From Uranotaenia lowii (Eukaryota > Arthropoda > Insecta > Diptera > Culicidae), in assembly GCF_029784155.1 (NCBI RefSeq), contig NC_073692.1, positions 420,629,440 to 420,693,439 on the forward strand: DNA of 64,000 bases. The letters run 5' to 3'. The notes under the pieces were generated by a model, which was not told the origin of the DNA, ran no database searches, and saw nothing but the letters and a program-made list of their open reading frames with translations. The position numbers and the translations under genes are program-made. Positions 34,116 to 50,124 of this stretch are shown in pieces (position 1 is the first letter of the stretch; every line of letters starts with the position of its first letter).

Positions 34116-35890
34116 CCAAACATAACATTCCCAAACTATATTTTCGTCATGTCAGTTGAGGGTATAACAAGATTGAGCGATTTGTTTTCTGAAATAATAA
34201 TTTAGAGTTAACAATACAGAATTCTTATAGAAGCCGTTAGGCCTTACATTTGAGTGCACGTTTTAAAAAAGTAATGGCTCATAAAGATTTTTTGAAAAAC
34301 TTGAAGGATTTTCAAACTATAAAAAAAAGTTTTATTGAAATGTTATGTTTGAAGTGTGGTAGTTGTCTAATATTGGCAGTACCGGTATTTGAAGCAATAA
34401 AACCGAAAACCTGTCAAAAAAAAATATTTGGTTTGAGAAAAACCCTGGCAGTAATAAAAATTAAAATGAAAATCTCAATACATTTAAAAAAAATTTTAAC
34501 ACCCTTTGAGAAATAAGAAAGTTGTACAACTTTTCGATTAAAAACCGCGTCCAGGGCCATACTTCAAAAAACCACGCCTTTTCATCCAACAAACTACGGA
34601 CGCTCATGGCAGCGAACGCTCAGAAAGGGTGCTCCCACATATATTTGAACGATGGCCAATAGTTAGTGTGCTGGATGTGTGAAATATGTTGCCACTCGAG
34701 CAGCCCGGCTTAGTAATACCCCTAATGGTGTTATATTTGGCGATTTTTCAAAAAAGAACAGAACAGTTGGGTAGAAAAAAAAAACAACAACAAAATTCCT
34801 ACCCACTGTTGTTGCCCCCCGCTTCAAATCAAATCGCTTCGAATAACGAGTCCAGCAGGGAACGATCTAAATATCCAACCGGGAGAGCTGGCTAGCTAGC
34901 TGGTCTACTCTCGAGTATGATGAGGAAAAAGCTTTCCCGCCATCCGGTTTACTGAATGCCATCAGTCTGAATCATCGTATGGATGGATGAGTTCTTCTCG
35001 GTGTGAATTGGTCCTACAGCTATGTGCAAAACATAGCAGGATGCCAGGATGAACTGGAAGGGTTCCACCGGAGTACAGATTAATAAATGCCATTCTTTTC
35101 GGCAGTCGTACACTCGACCGACGTGCTCCATCTATAAAGAGTTTATTTTTCCTCATCCGGGATTAGAGTCTGGGCTTGGGAAAAGCGTGGGAAAGCGTGG
35201 GGTCCCGGAAAAAGCTATTTAGGCCGCTGAGTGTGCGTGCCTGTTCGCGAATTCTTTTATTTTCCCCATTCTGCCATTCTCGGTCCCGGATTGAGGTCTC
35301 TCTTATTCGGTTGGTGACGTGAAATATTGGTTATTTGGCTACGGTTTGGCGAAATCGTTTGCTCCGGTCATATTTTTGATTGGTGAGTTGATCCTCCGAG
35401 CCATTTCGACTGGATGGAAGGTGGATGGGAGAAATTCCGGGAATCTAATGATTTATGGTCGACTCGGTAATAAAGTATCGATGTGAACTGTAGTTAAGGC
35501 TTATTGAAGTTGTTCCTTGGAATTCTGATGAATTTCTTTAAAATGTTAATGCAAATTATATTTTTTCAATACTTAAGGCCTTCAGTATCAGAAGGACGAA
35601 TGTGACAAAATAATTAATTGTTATGTGAGTAGATATGTCGAAGATTTTTTTATATTTATTCCTCCAACACTTGTCGCAAAATTACAGTTTCCAGTAAATT
35701 TTATTTGAATTTTTATGTCGTTCCTATGGCAGGAATTATTGACCAATTTTGATGAAACACCAAGGTTTTTTAACACGGTTTTTTTTCACGCATTTTTTAC
35801 ACGGATTTTGCGAATAAACATGGTTTTTGATAGAAGATAATCACTTAGAAATTTTTGAAGTTGGGAAAATCTCGGCTCTGAGACTAAGAA
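34116..35890. other. spacer, no gene seen
   Basis: About 34540-35480 is less AT-rich than average and may be conserved non-coding DNA. No frame longer than 90 codons with a credible product was found. Confidence 0.4.
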
Positions 35891-35892
35891 CG

Positions 35893-36312
35893 TGAGACAT
35901 GAGACCTGAGACCTGAGACCTGAGACCTGAGACCTGAGACCTGAGACCTGAGACATGAGACTTCAGATCTGAGACAAGAGGCATGAGACCTGAGTCATGA
36001 GACAATTCATATGAGACTTTAGACATAAGACATAGAAAATGAGACTGAGACTAAAGATATGAGATTTTAAGACATGAGACCTAAGACCTGAGACCAGAGA
36101 CTTGTCACATTAGACACCTTAGACATAAGGCAAGAGACATGAGACTTGAGACTTGAGACATGCGACATGGGACCTGAGACAAGAAACCTGAGACCTGGGA
36201 CATGACCCATGATACATGAGACATGAGACAAGAGACATGAAACATTAGACATGAGACCTGAGACCACCTTTGACCTGAGACAAGAGACAAGATACAGAGA
36301 CCTGAGACCTAA
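35893..36312. repeat. degenerate GAGACCT/GAGACATGA tract
   Basis: A 7-bp unit GAGACCT in pure form at 35905-35950, grading into mixed 7- to 9-bp units with GAGACATGA and GAGACTTGA to about 36312. The minus-strand frames rich in SQVSGLR and SHVSCL are translations of the repeat. Confidence 0.9.
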
Positions 36313-38854
36313 AACCTGTCTTTGATCCATTGTAGTTTCTAAATTTTTCAAAATAAAGTTTATTTGTTCTACCAGGTTTCTTGTAGTTGGTTCCGATTGA
36401 AAAAAGGCTCAAAATAATTTATTTTTGAATAAGTAGGTAATAATTTTTGACAGCTTTGCATTATTGCATTGCATCTTTGATTTTTGAATTGTCATAATAC
36501 ATTTATTCATCGATGTATAAATATGTGGGGGTCCGATGAAAATTTTGACCCGTATCCTAGATTTTTCAGTAGAAAAAAATGTTGCTTCAAACAAGGACAA
36601 CCAATTTTGTATTTGCTTTACAGTCTCTTATTTCTCAATGAACCAATTTTCCAAATTCATATTATAGATTTTTTTCAGTAATTTGATTATCACTTTCACT
36701 TGGTCTCTCAAAAATCTCAGTTCTTCAGTATATTGGAATGATACTTTGAACCTGAGCTTAGGGTCATATTGAACAACTTTGGAGGGCTAATTTAAAATTT
36801 TTTAAAGCCTATAAAAACACCACTCTTTGAGAAAAACCTGTAAGATCTTTCAAAAGTTGGTGAAATTTAAGCTGCATCCCTCTTGCACTAATGGAAAATC
36901 ATCACCCAAATTCGACAGCGCTTCCATCGCCTTTTAAACGTTTTGTTCTGAGATTGGGAAAATCTGTTTATTTTTGTGCCAAATGTCTGATTTTATGCTT
37001 TTGAAGTCAAATGACAAAAATCAAAGATGACATCAGCCTGTAAAGCCTTAAATCAGCTAAGACGGTGGATAGGGATATTTTAGAAAAAAAAATCCAAAAT
37101 ATTCTTTGACTACCTGATTAATATAAAAATGTCTAATAATACAATTTTCCATAAAAAAAACCAAAAAAAAAACCAGTTTAGAGAAGTTTTTAAAATAAGC
37201 AAATTTTAAACGGATATATTTTTGAAAATTGTCAATCAGGTTGCAATTTAAAAAATTCCATGAATTCTAAGCAAGCCGGAGTTGGGAAAAAAACGACAGA
37301 CAAATTTGTACAACATTTACTTTTTGTAAAAGTTGAAATATGTTTAAAAAAATAAAGCTATGACTAAGACTTCACATATTTCAAAATTTTGGAAAAAACG
37401 CGAAAACTACAACCGGAAATAACTGAAGCTATGAATGAAGCTTTAAATGTGGTTATACAATTTATGACAAAATTGTAAATTTTTGTGATTTTTTTGGAAT
37501 TGATTCGCTCGAATGATGTTTTTTTTTTGCATTGAAATTAATTTCCTACAGGGCCGTAGGAAGAACTGCCTCATAGGGGGAGTTTTGGTGACAATTTTTT
37601 TCCTAGAACATTTTTGCTTGAAAAATGCATACATACAGAATAGTGAAAAAAATGGTCCCTAAAGTATCTCATTATTCCGGTTAAAGTTCTTTTATATTAA
37701 TAGTTATTCATTTTAAATCATTAATTTAGAAAATAAGTCCTAAAAATGATAAGTTTTTCTAAATTTTTCAAAAAATTAATAAGGGATTTTAAAGGCTTTA
37801 TTTGAAAAAGGAAATTGTTTGGGGTTAAAATCTGTTTGTGTTTTGGTTTTATAAATTTTAAATTTTAATTCCGAATCTAAATTCTGCATTTCGAACCTCA
37901 ATAAAAATTTTGAATTCCTATCCTGACTGAAAATTCCGAAAGATGAAACTCTGATATTTCATTTCTGGATCACCATTATGGAACATTTTGAAGTTTCAAT
38001 TCAGCGCAAGTATTAAGAGTAAAAATTTCAAATCCAAATTTAAGGAATGGTTTGTTATTTTAAATATTTTTGTAATATTCAAGAATTATAAACAGGATTC
38101 AGATTCCACAATCTGGTCACAGGCAACAAATTAAGATATTTGAAAAAAAAAAAAATTGGTACCCGAGCATCGGAATTTATTCAAACCTTAGCTCACCAGA
38201 TATTTTCGCACTTATCCGGGCATGGAAAATCTTCGCTTTTTAATCTTAAAACCTTGTAAAAATCCTAGCTTTCGATTTCAGAGTTTACAACCTATAATTT
38301 GGGCATTATTCAGGCAAGTTTAGAAATTCTCCAATCAAAATCTTGAAGAAAAAACTCGAAAATTTGTTTTCATCGAAACACATCAGCCAGTTTATTTGGA
38401 TAAACTTTATTAAATAAAATGTTTTTGACGCAAAATATAAAATTGTTATCATGCAATTTGAATTTTGCTTTAAATTTGCAAATAAGTAAAAGGAGTCTAA
38501 TCTTTTTGAAAATTTGAAATTTGAGACTGAGGACTGTACCCAAAATTCATGCACCAAATTATTATGTAAATAATTTTTGATAGCGTTTTTCGAGTTCAGT
38601 CTTTAGGTCTCTATAAACAAGTGAAAATTTTCGAAAATTTTAAAAAATTTAATAATAGAATTGTGGAATAAGATTTCGAGATGTTGGTCTTAGTTCGAGA
38701 TCGACTTTAAGCGTTCATCGAAATGTTGTTATGAATTTAAAAAAAATTAAAATTTCGAGTTTAGAGAATAACATTTTGCTTAACATTTTTTGGACCCTCA
38801 TGGGGGAGGGGGGTGATTTACCCCTATTCCTACAGCCATGATTATCTATACAAC
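36313..38854. other. AT-rich spacer, no gene seen
   Basis: Nothing beyond short chance frames was found. No RNA gene or repeat boundary could be defined. Confidence 0.4.
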
Positions 38855-39425
38855 AAATAGTGCCGCAAACATTGTCAAATTTGTTGAAAATTTCTAGTTT
38901 TAGGTATTATAATATTATTTCCAACAAGATCGATTTAGTAATTTCGATTGACTTTCACAATCAATATGGCATTTAGTAAGTGAATATTGAAAATCTTTGA
39001 GCAGTTGTAAAACAGAATTAGATTTTTTTATGCCAGTTAGAAACATGAACATGAAACAAGAAAAAATTCAATAAGCCGTTTTATAAGAGTTTTAAGAGCG
39101 CTTAAATCACAGCTACATTAGACGTTTCTTTAAATGGAATACACGCTCATGATGAATCTATCCATTTTTTGAGTAAGAGAAGTTTGTCGCATAAAATGAG
39201 AACATTTCGATTTGTTATTCGGCTAGGGCATTCATGCAACTATTTGTTTTATTTCCTTTTGACTATGAGGATGGTCAAATTTGTTTTATTTCTTTTTGAC
39301 TATGAGGATAGTCCATTATCTTTAAATAACAAGTTAGTATTGTTATCAAATAACCTCAGACTGTTTTGAAATAGATTATTTTCTGTTATTAAAAGCCTGG
39401 CTTCAAAGCTTAATCGCAACAGAGT
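38855..39425 (+). repeat. dispersed repeat, copy A of a 0.55-kb pair
   Basis: Aligns in the same orientation with 52918-53450. Shared landmarks are CTATACAACAAATAGT, CCGCAAACATTGTCAAATTT, GGAATACACGCTCATGATG, AGTTTGTCGCA and TCAAAAGCCTGGC-type text. Divergence is substantial, with many indels. The similarity stops abruptly after the AAAGCCTGGC block. No terminal repeats were seen. Confidence 0.8.
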
Positions 39426-39679
39426 TGTTTTTATTTATCAGATGAATTTAGCTGCAATAATTTATATTATTTTGAGAGCCCGTTTTTCTCAAAGCCATCA
39501 CTCAAAATCCTTTCATAAAAGGTTACGTTATTTCAAAAAAGGTTAAAAAATTTAAGCGTGTATACGTTCTTCTCGGTTGTCAAATCATCTGTCACTTAGA
39601 TTTATTATGTCTACATCCACTGTTCCAATAAAACAGTTTTTCAACATGGCTTGAACGTTAGTTTAAAAGAACATTGAGT

Positions 39680-39888
39680 TTTATTTATTTATTTTTTTTT
39701 TTTGTTTCGATTATAGTCGTTTTACCATCTTCATGGCATTCGCGACTTTATCAACGTTGCAGTTGGCGGATCGTTATTGAAAAACTTATCCGGTACAACT
39801 GTGTTCGATGTTCACTCTCGGGCTCGAACTCGCGGACATCGGCTCAGGAGACAACAGACTTGCCAACTGAGCTATATCTCAAGCCCGA
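39680..39888 (-). mobile_element. tRNA-derived SINE with target duplications
   Basis: On the minus strand: a tRNA-like head with A box TAGCTCAGTTGG (39863-39874) and B box near GAGTTCGAGCCC (39820-39831), a unique body of about 110 bp, and an A-rich tail with ATAAATAAATAAA. The target duplication AAAGAACATTGAGT is present on both sides (about 39666-39679 and 39889-39903). This is the layout of Feilai-type mosquito SINEs. The copy looks complete and fairly young. Confidence 0.88.
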
Positions 39889-39903
39889 AAAAGAACATTG
39901 AGT

Positions 39904-41888
39904 GTTTTATTAAAACAGGTACCAAATCCTTAATATAAACGGAAAAGTATGTGTTTTATTGAAGCTTTAGTATTACTTTTGCAACTTTTTAACATCACTC
40001 TTAAGATAATCTTTCATTCAAATTTTAGATAAACTTTCAGGGCTCTTTTAAAACATATAATACATATTTCCTATATTACAATAAAACAGTTTTAATAATT
40101 GGATGCTAATTGGATGCTAAAATGCAAACATTTAATCCAGTTAGTCTTGGTTTAAGTCTTTGAATCTTGAATTTTGTGCAAATTTCCAATTTTTAGTGAA
40201 AATGTAAAAATTTGTTCAGCAAATTCTATTCCTTATAGAAGTGATATAGATGAGAAAACTGAAAATGGGCGGACGTTCAATGGCAATCTCTCAGACTGCA
40301 GTTGGAGAGGAATATTTTGCTCTAAGAAAGAACGAAACTGCAACAATGGCAGCAAGTAGGGAGGAAAGTTGAGCAAAATAAAAAATTCTAAAACATGGCA
40401 ATACACGATGTTTACCAGGTTTGCTATCTTCCGGTTTGAATTTGCAAAAAGCGAGTGGGAGTGGGAGGAAGAGGAGGTCTTTTCATCACTCCGATTCACA
40501 TGAGCGCATCTCCACCGTAAATAGCCAAGCAAGTGCAGTCACTTGTCTGCTTGAATTATTCATGAGCAATTTTACTTCACGGAACCATAGGTCTTGCTAT
40601 TTATGTGAATTTGATTTGGTGACAACACGCTGCTGCCGACTGAAGTGAAGATGCCGACCGAGGTTGGTTTAGTGGACAAATTGTTTCGTTTTGGTTTATT
40701 TAAATTTTCACCGACTTCGACTTTGGAAATCAAATTGAAGTGGTTGTTAGTTGCTTTTCACTTTGTGAAGCCGCAGATGTCGGAAATATAGAATAGCGAA
40801 AAAGCTTTGTTGAAAATAAATGAAGTCAACTATGTTGATGCTGGAAATTCAGTCCGAAGGTACAAATCCATCATTCTACCATGCATTAATAATAAATTTT
40901 GCAATTAGTCACATTTTAGAGTCAGCTTTTCCAACCGTTGACCAAAACAACCACTTCCTTAATTGAAGCCTGAATTTTTGACAAGTAGACATAAATGTAA
41001 GTACCCTCAATATTAAGAATCATTACCGTTACATCATAGGCCCATTCAAGAGCAAAATGAAGTCTGTCTACGGAAACGGGCGAAAGTTTAAATAAAACTA
41101 CTCTCGAAAAAATAGAAATCGAATTGTTATCATGAAATTATCCTAAAATTTTACCATCTAGATGTTTGTTGAGCTCATAGAGGTTATCTTTAAGTTTTCT
41201 GAATCTCCAAAATTTGCAATCAATTTTATTTATGTACATGGTACAAAACCAATTTTTCAGAGAAGTTTACATAATATCAGATTTTGATTGGCTCGGTACA
41301 TTAGACTTAGTCGATCTAGAGTCATTTTTGAATTTCTTAAACCGTGGGGTCCAGAAATCTTCGTTTTGGTCCAAAACTCATCCTTGATTTTTGCATAATT
41401 GTTAAACATAGTTTACATGAGTAAATTTGAAGTTTTAGGTTTGCATGGGAAAATTGAATATTTTGTACTGAAAAATCATCATTATTTTTGTTTCTTCTGT
41501 CGAACCGAACCTGCTTTAATGGCATTTGTGCCAATTTAAAAATTTATGAATATAAAGATATATATTTATTTTAAAGTTTTTTTAAAATTTAAATCCATCT
41601 ACAATATGATTATTTTTTCATTTGTAGAATGAGATTTATTACAAGGAATTCTTCATTCAGGTAATAAATCGATGATTTTCAGCTTCTCAAAATACATTCT
41701 CAAAAACGAATTGGCATCGTAACAACGTTGTCTTAGGCTGAGTGAAGCCGGTAAGAAATGTACAGGGTGCGCCAGAAGATTTTTTAATTTTGAAAATTGT
41801 ATAAAAAGAACGAATAAAGTGTAAAAAATGTTAAGAAGTCCAAATAATCAAGGTAACTTCTTGCTTTGGAAAAAAGACAATCTCTTCG
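39904..41888. other. AT-rich spacer, no gene seen
   Basis: No supported gene. At 41761 a single ACAGGGTGCGCCAGAAGA resembles a mariner-type terminus, but no inverted partner was found in the window. Confidence 0.4.
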
Positions 41889-42054
41889 ATCATTCCAATT
41901 ATATCAATCATTCCAATTATATCAATCATTCCAATCATTTCAATCATTTCAATCATTCCAATCATTCCAATCATTCCAATCATTTCAATCAATTCAATCA
42001 TTTGAATCTTTTCAATCATTCCAATCATTTCAATCAATTCAATCATATCAATAT
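41889..42054. repeat. 9-bp TCATTYCAA tract
   Basis: About 18 units of TCATTCCAA/TCATTTCAA (some TATATCAA), keeping a strict 9-bp period. It lies immediately before the ATTTTTGTC satellite, separated only by a 115-bp AT-rich transition with TTATTTTTGTAATTTTT variants. Confidence 0.9.
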
Positions 42055-42170
42055 TTTTTATCATATTATTAATATTTTCATTAAGCTTATTATTCTCATT
42101 TTTGTGAGTATTGTTATTTTTGTAATTTTTTTTAATTATTGTTATTTTTTGTAATTTTTGTAATTTTCTT

Positions 42171-44460
42171 GTCATTTTTGTCATTTTCTTGTCATTTTTG
42201 TCATTTTTGTCATTTTTGTCATTTTTGTCATTTTTGTCATTTTTGTCATTTTTGTCATTTTTGTCATTTTTGTCATTTTTGTCATTTTTGTCATTTTTGT
42301 CATTTTTGTCATTTTTGTCATTTTTGTCATTTTTTCATTTTTGTCATTTTTGTCATTTTTGTCATTTTTGTCATTTTTGTCATTTTTGTCATTTTTGTCA
42401 TTTTTGTCATTTTTGTCATTTTTGTCATTTTTATCATTTTTGCCATTTTTGTCATTTTTGTCATTTTTGTCATTTTTGTCATTTTTGTCATTTTTGTCAT
42501 TTTTGTCATTTTTGTCATTTTTGTCATTTTTGTCATTTTTGTCATTTTTGTCATTTTTGTCATTTTTGTCATTTTTGTCATTTTTGTCATTTTTGTCATT
42601 TTTGTCATTTTTGTCATTTTTGTCATTTTTGTCATTTTTGTCATTTTTGTCATTTTTGTCATTTTTGTCATTTTTGTCATTTTTGTCATTTTTGTCATTT
42701 TTGTCATTTTTGTCATTTTTGTCGTTTTGTCATTTTTGTCATTTTTGTCATTTTTGTCATTTTTGTAATTTTTGTCATTTTTGTCATTTTTGTCATTTTT
42801 GTCATTTTTGTCATTTTTGTCATTTTTGTCATTTTTGTCATTTTTGTCATTTTTGTCATTTTTGTCATTTTTGTCATTTTTGTCATTTTTGTCATTTTTG
42901 TCATTTTTGTCATTTTTGTAATTTTTGTCATTTTTGTCATTTTTGTCATTTTTGTCATTTTTGTCATTTTTGTCATTTTTGTCATTTTTGTCATTTTTGT
43001 CATTTTTGTCATTTTTGTCATTTTTGTCATTTTTGTCATTTTTGTCATTTTTGTCATTTTTGTCATTTTTGTCATTTTTGTCATTTTTGTCATTTTTGTC
43101 ATTTTTGTCATTTTTGTCATTTTTGTCATTTTTGTCATTTTTGTCATTTTTGTCATTTTTGTCATTTTTGTCATTTTTTCATTTTTGTCATTTTTGTCAT
43201 TTTTTCATTTTTGTCATTTTTGTCATTTTTGTCATTTTTGTCATTTTTGTCATTTTTGTCATTTTTGTCATTTTTGTCATTTTTGTCATTTTTGTCATTT
43301 TTGTCATTTTTGTCATTTTTGTCATTTTTGTCATTTTTGTCATTTTTGTCATTTTTGTCATTTTTGTCATTTTTGTCATTTTTGTCATTTTTGTCATTTT
43401 TGTCATTTTTGTCATTTTTGTCATTTTTGTCATTTTTGTCATTTTTGTCATTTTTGTCATTTTTGTCATTTTTGTCATTTTTGTCATTTTTTGTCATTTT
43501 TGTCATTTTTGTCATTTTTGTCATTTTTGTCATTTTTGTCATTTTTGTCATTTTTGTCATTTTTGTCATTTTTGTCATTTTTGTCATTTTTGTCATTTTT
43601 GTCATTTTTGTCATTTTTGTCATTTTTGTCATTTTTGTCATTTTTGTCATTTTTGTCATTTTTGTCATTTTTGTCATTTTTGTCATTTTTGTCATTTTTG
43701 TCATTTTTGTCATTTTTGTCATTTTTGTCATTTTTGTCATTTTTGTCATTTTTGTCATTTTTGTCATTTTTGTCATTTTTGTCATTTTTGTCATTTTTGT
43801 CATTTTTGTCATTTTTGTCATTTTTGTCATTTTTGTCATTTTTGTCATTTTTGTCATTTTTGTCATTTTTGTCATTTTTGTCATTTTTGTCATTTTTGTC
43901 ATTTTTGTCATTTTTGTCATTTTTGTCATTTTTGTCATTTTTGTCATTTTTGTCATTTTTGTCATTTTTGTCATTTTTGTCATTTTTGTCATTTTTGTCA
44001 TTTTTGTCATTTTTGTCATTTTTGTCATTTTTGTCATTTTTGTCATTTTTGTCATTTTTGTCATTTTTGTCATTTTTGTCATTTTTGTCATTTTTGTCAT
44101 TTTTGTCATTTTTGTCATTTTTGTCATTTTTGTCATTTTTGTCATTTTTGTCATTTTTGTCATTTTTGTCATTTTTGTCATTTTTGTCATTTTTGTCATT
44201 TTTGTCATTTTTGTCATTTTTGTCATTTTTGTCATTTTTGTCATTTTTGTAATTTTTGTCATTTTTGTCATTTTTGTCATTTTTGTCATTTTTGTCATTT
44301 TTGTCATTTTTGTCATTTTTGTCATTTTTGTCATTTTTGTCATTTTTGTCATTTTTGTCATTTTTGTCATTTTTGTCATTTTTGTCATTTTTGTCATTTT
44401 TGTCATTTTTGTCATTTTTGTCATTTTTGTCATTTTTGTCATTTTTGTCATTTTTGTCAA
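42171..44460. repeat. second 9-bp satellite, ATTTTTGTC
   Basis: Some 255 units, same strand and same unit as the right half of the array at 1-3298. Rare variants: GTAATTTTT, CCATTTTT, 8-bp units lacking G (near 42333, 43174 and 43202), a 10-bp unit near 43490, and a GTCGTTTT unit near 42722. The 1-bp length changes shift phase and join tripeptide frames into frames of up to 715 codons, which are artefacts. It ends in unique DNA at GGAGGAAATCG. Confidence 0.97.
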
Positions 44461-47858
<3,398 letters not shown>

Positions 47859-48355
47859 TCCCTACTCAGAGCCGTAATAAGCCATCGGGGGGCCCGGGGC
47901 AATTTTTCATGGGGGGCCCCTATAATTCGATTTTTTTTCAAATGCTATCCAAAAAATACAAAAGCTTTTAAACGTGTAAAAAAACTGGGGATGAGTTCAG
48001 TATACTATCTTCAAATAGCCATGTTGTCTGCGTAGAAAATAGTTTCTGGTATCTTCAAATAAAAATTGTTAATCAATCACGTGCAAAAATTGCGGAAGAG
48101 TTTAGAAATTTCTTCGAAATGATAACTTTAATTCAAGCTGCAAAATGCTAAAATTTAATTCTCATTTTTTTTAAACCCTTATCACCAACTAAAATTCTCT
48201 TATTTTAAAAAATGACCGGATAGATATTCTAAATGATTTTCATATCATCATTGATCGTTTGGTTCGTGCTAATTCGAGAAATATTTACCTAGTGACAATT
48301 AGGAAGTATCTTGAAGATTTGAAACATAGAAAATAAAATTAGAAAAAAAATAATC

Positions 48356-48535
48356 AATACTGATGTTATGAAATCGCTTTGGTACATCTTTGTACCTGAA
48401 AATAATCACATTTTCGTAGGTGATGGAAAGAATTAAAGAAACATAAGCTATCAAAAAACTAAAGAACATAAGCCGTAAATATCATGAATTTTTCGAAAAA
48501 GATACAACGGCTCACCGGCAGGACTCGAACCTGCG
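48356..48535 (-). repeat. SINE-like copy related to the 501-bp units
   Basis: Contains ACTGATGTTATGAAATCGCT, the GGTACATCTTTGTACC hairpin, ACATAAGCCGTAAATATCAT, GATACAACGGCTCACCG and a T arm (minus strand GCAGGTTCGAGTCCTGC). The T stem here is fully paired with the standard TTCGA. The rest of the tRNA head is missing. It shows that body plus tRNA, without the 275-bp leader, moves as a unit. Confidence 0.85.
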
Positions 48536-48784
48536 GAGATTGCAAAAAATCTTTTTTCATGAGATGTTTTTGAATATGATTCTCATTAGATAATTTTTTT
48601 TATCAAATTGTTATTCTAAATATGACAAAAGTTTCATTCGATGCCCTCGAAGCCAAAGGGGTATTAGTGCAAAAATGATCGGTTGAAAAAAAAATTAAGA
48701 ATAAAGATTAAATGTTTAAAACACAGAATCAGTTATCATTAAAAAAAATCAGATACGGAATCCAAATGAGTTCAGAACTCTAAA

Positions 48785-49190
48785 CTAAGGTTGCCAGATT
48801 GCCCGGTTTTATCCGGGTTTGCCCGGATATTTAACACAAAATTTGACAAAAATCCGGTCCGGCCCGGTTGCCCGGATTTCATAGAAAAAAGCTCGAATTA
48901 TGCCCGGATTTATTCACATTATTTTCCAAAACAAACAGAAAAAATCATATTGTGTTATGTTGTTCTGAAACGGATTTTTCTGAGCAAGTTTTATAAAATT
49001 AGTAATGAAAAGTTTTATTGAAAGCTTAAAATACGATTTAGAAATTGAGTATTTCCTGGTATTTGATCAATTTCGCCCAGATATTGCCCGGATTTTTGGT
49101 CGACATTTTGGTATCAAATGCCCGGATTTTGCCAGGTTGTTAGCTAAAATAGTTTGGATTTGTCCGGCAAAGATCCTAAATTTTCAAAAT
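48785..49190 (+). repeat. CCCGG-rich dispersed repeat, copy 3 (longest)
   Basis: Starts AAGGTTGCCAGATTGCCCGG and TTTATCCGGGTTTGCCCGG, with further GCCCGGAT blocks through 49180. Parts align with 31135-31290 (inverted) and 33440-33605 (direct). No clear target duplication. Probably a MITE-like family. Confidence 0.75.
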
Positions 49191-50124
49191 TCAGAAAAAT
49201 GATGAAACTGAACTTCAGTAACTGAAGAAACAACAAAAGATTTGAAATTCCCAATGATTTAAATCTGGAAAAATATCATAGAAAAATTCATATTAGGGAA
49301 ATCACTCAATGATACAAGTAACTCAACTATCAGATCGTTTTTATGATAATTTGTGAATGATCATTTGGAAAATGAAATGCTGAAATAAGGATATTCACTT
49401 CAGTAGATGATAAAATTTTGGTTAAATCAATTGAAAATGTTGCAGTACAAATTTCAAGTCTCAGACAGAAATTGGTATGGAAAATTAATAAAGAAACCCT
49501 GTACTGTCGATTCGTACAATTTAAGCAACTACAGTTTTTTTTTAAGATTTTACTTTCAAAAATTCTGAGGGAAAAGGGTTTGGAATTTATAAACCAATGA
49601 AAATTTCAATAATAATGATTGAAAGGTGAAAAGTTATTATAATACGCGGTATAATACGTATACTGTCCGGGTAAAATTCTCATATTTTTTTTTTATTTTA
49701 CCTGTTCTGTACAGAATATCAGAACTGTTATGTTTCGATAAAAAAAATGAAAATTTGAGGTGTTTTGTCTCATATTCTTCTTAATTTTTTTTTTCGAATT
49801 CGGTTTTGTCCAGAAGATTTTGATATTCTCAGCTCGCTAAATGTGGGAGAGCTCCTTCACTGCTTGCTGCTGGGCCCCCTTAACTTTTTAAGACAAAAAC
49901 TAATCTAGATATTTTTTCCGGTTTTCTAGTATTGATTTCTTTTCATGGATTTGTAGTAGTATGATTAAAGTAATGTTAAAACTTTTTTTCCCTCGGGGGG
50001 CCCCCCTGAGCCGGGGGGCCCGGGGCAATTGCCCCTTTTGCCCCCCCTTTAATCCGGCCTTGTCCCTACTAGAAATTAATAAAAAAAAGGAATTGTTACA
50101 AAAAAATGGGGTTTCATAACTTAA

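Larger units (their letters stand above)
47867..50062. mobile_element. 2.2-kb hAT-like element with GC-rich ends and 8-bp TSD
   Basis: TCCCTACT flanks both sides (47859-47866 and 50063-50070). The left end, CAGAGCCGTAATAAGCC, and the inverted right end, CAAGGCCGGATTAAAGG, are imperfect TIRs. Just inside both ends is a block with GGGGGGCCCGGGGCAA. CA-starting TIRs and the 8-bp duplication suggest hAT. The interior has no transposase and holds a SINE fragment and a CCCGG repeat, so it is a non-autonomous or decayed element that received later insertions. Confidence 0.72.

Noticed and set aside
41761..41790. Mariner element terminus (ACAGGGTGCGCCAGAAGA)
   Set aside because: No inverted partner, TA duplication or transposase found nearby.
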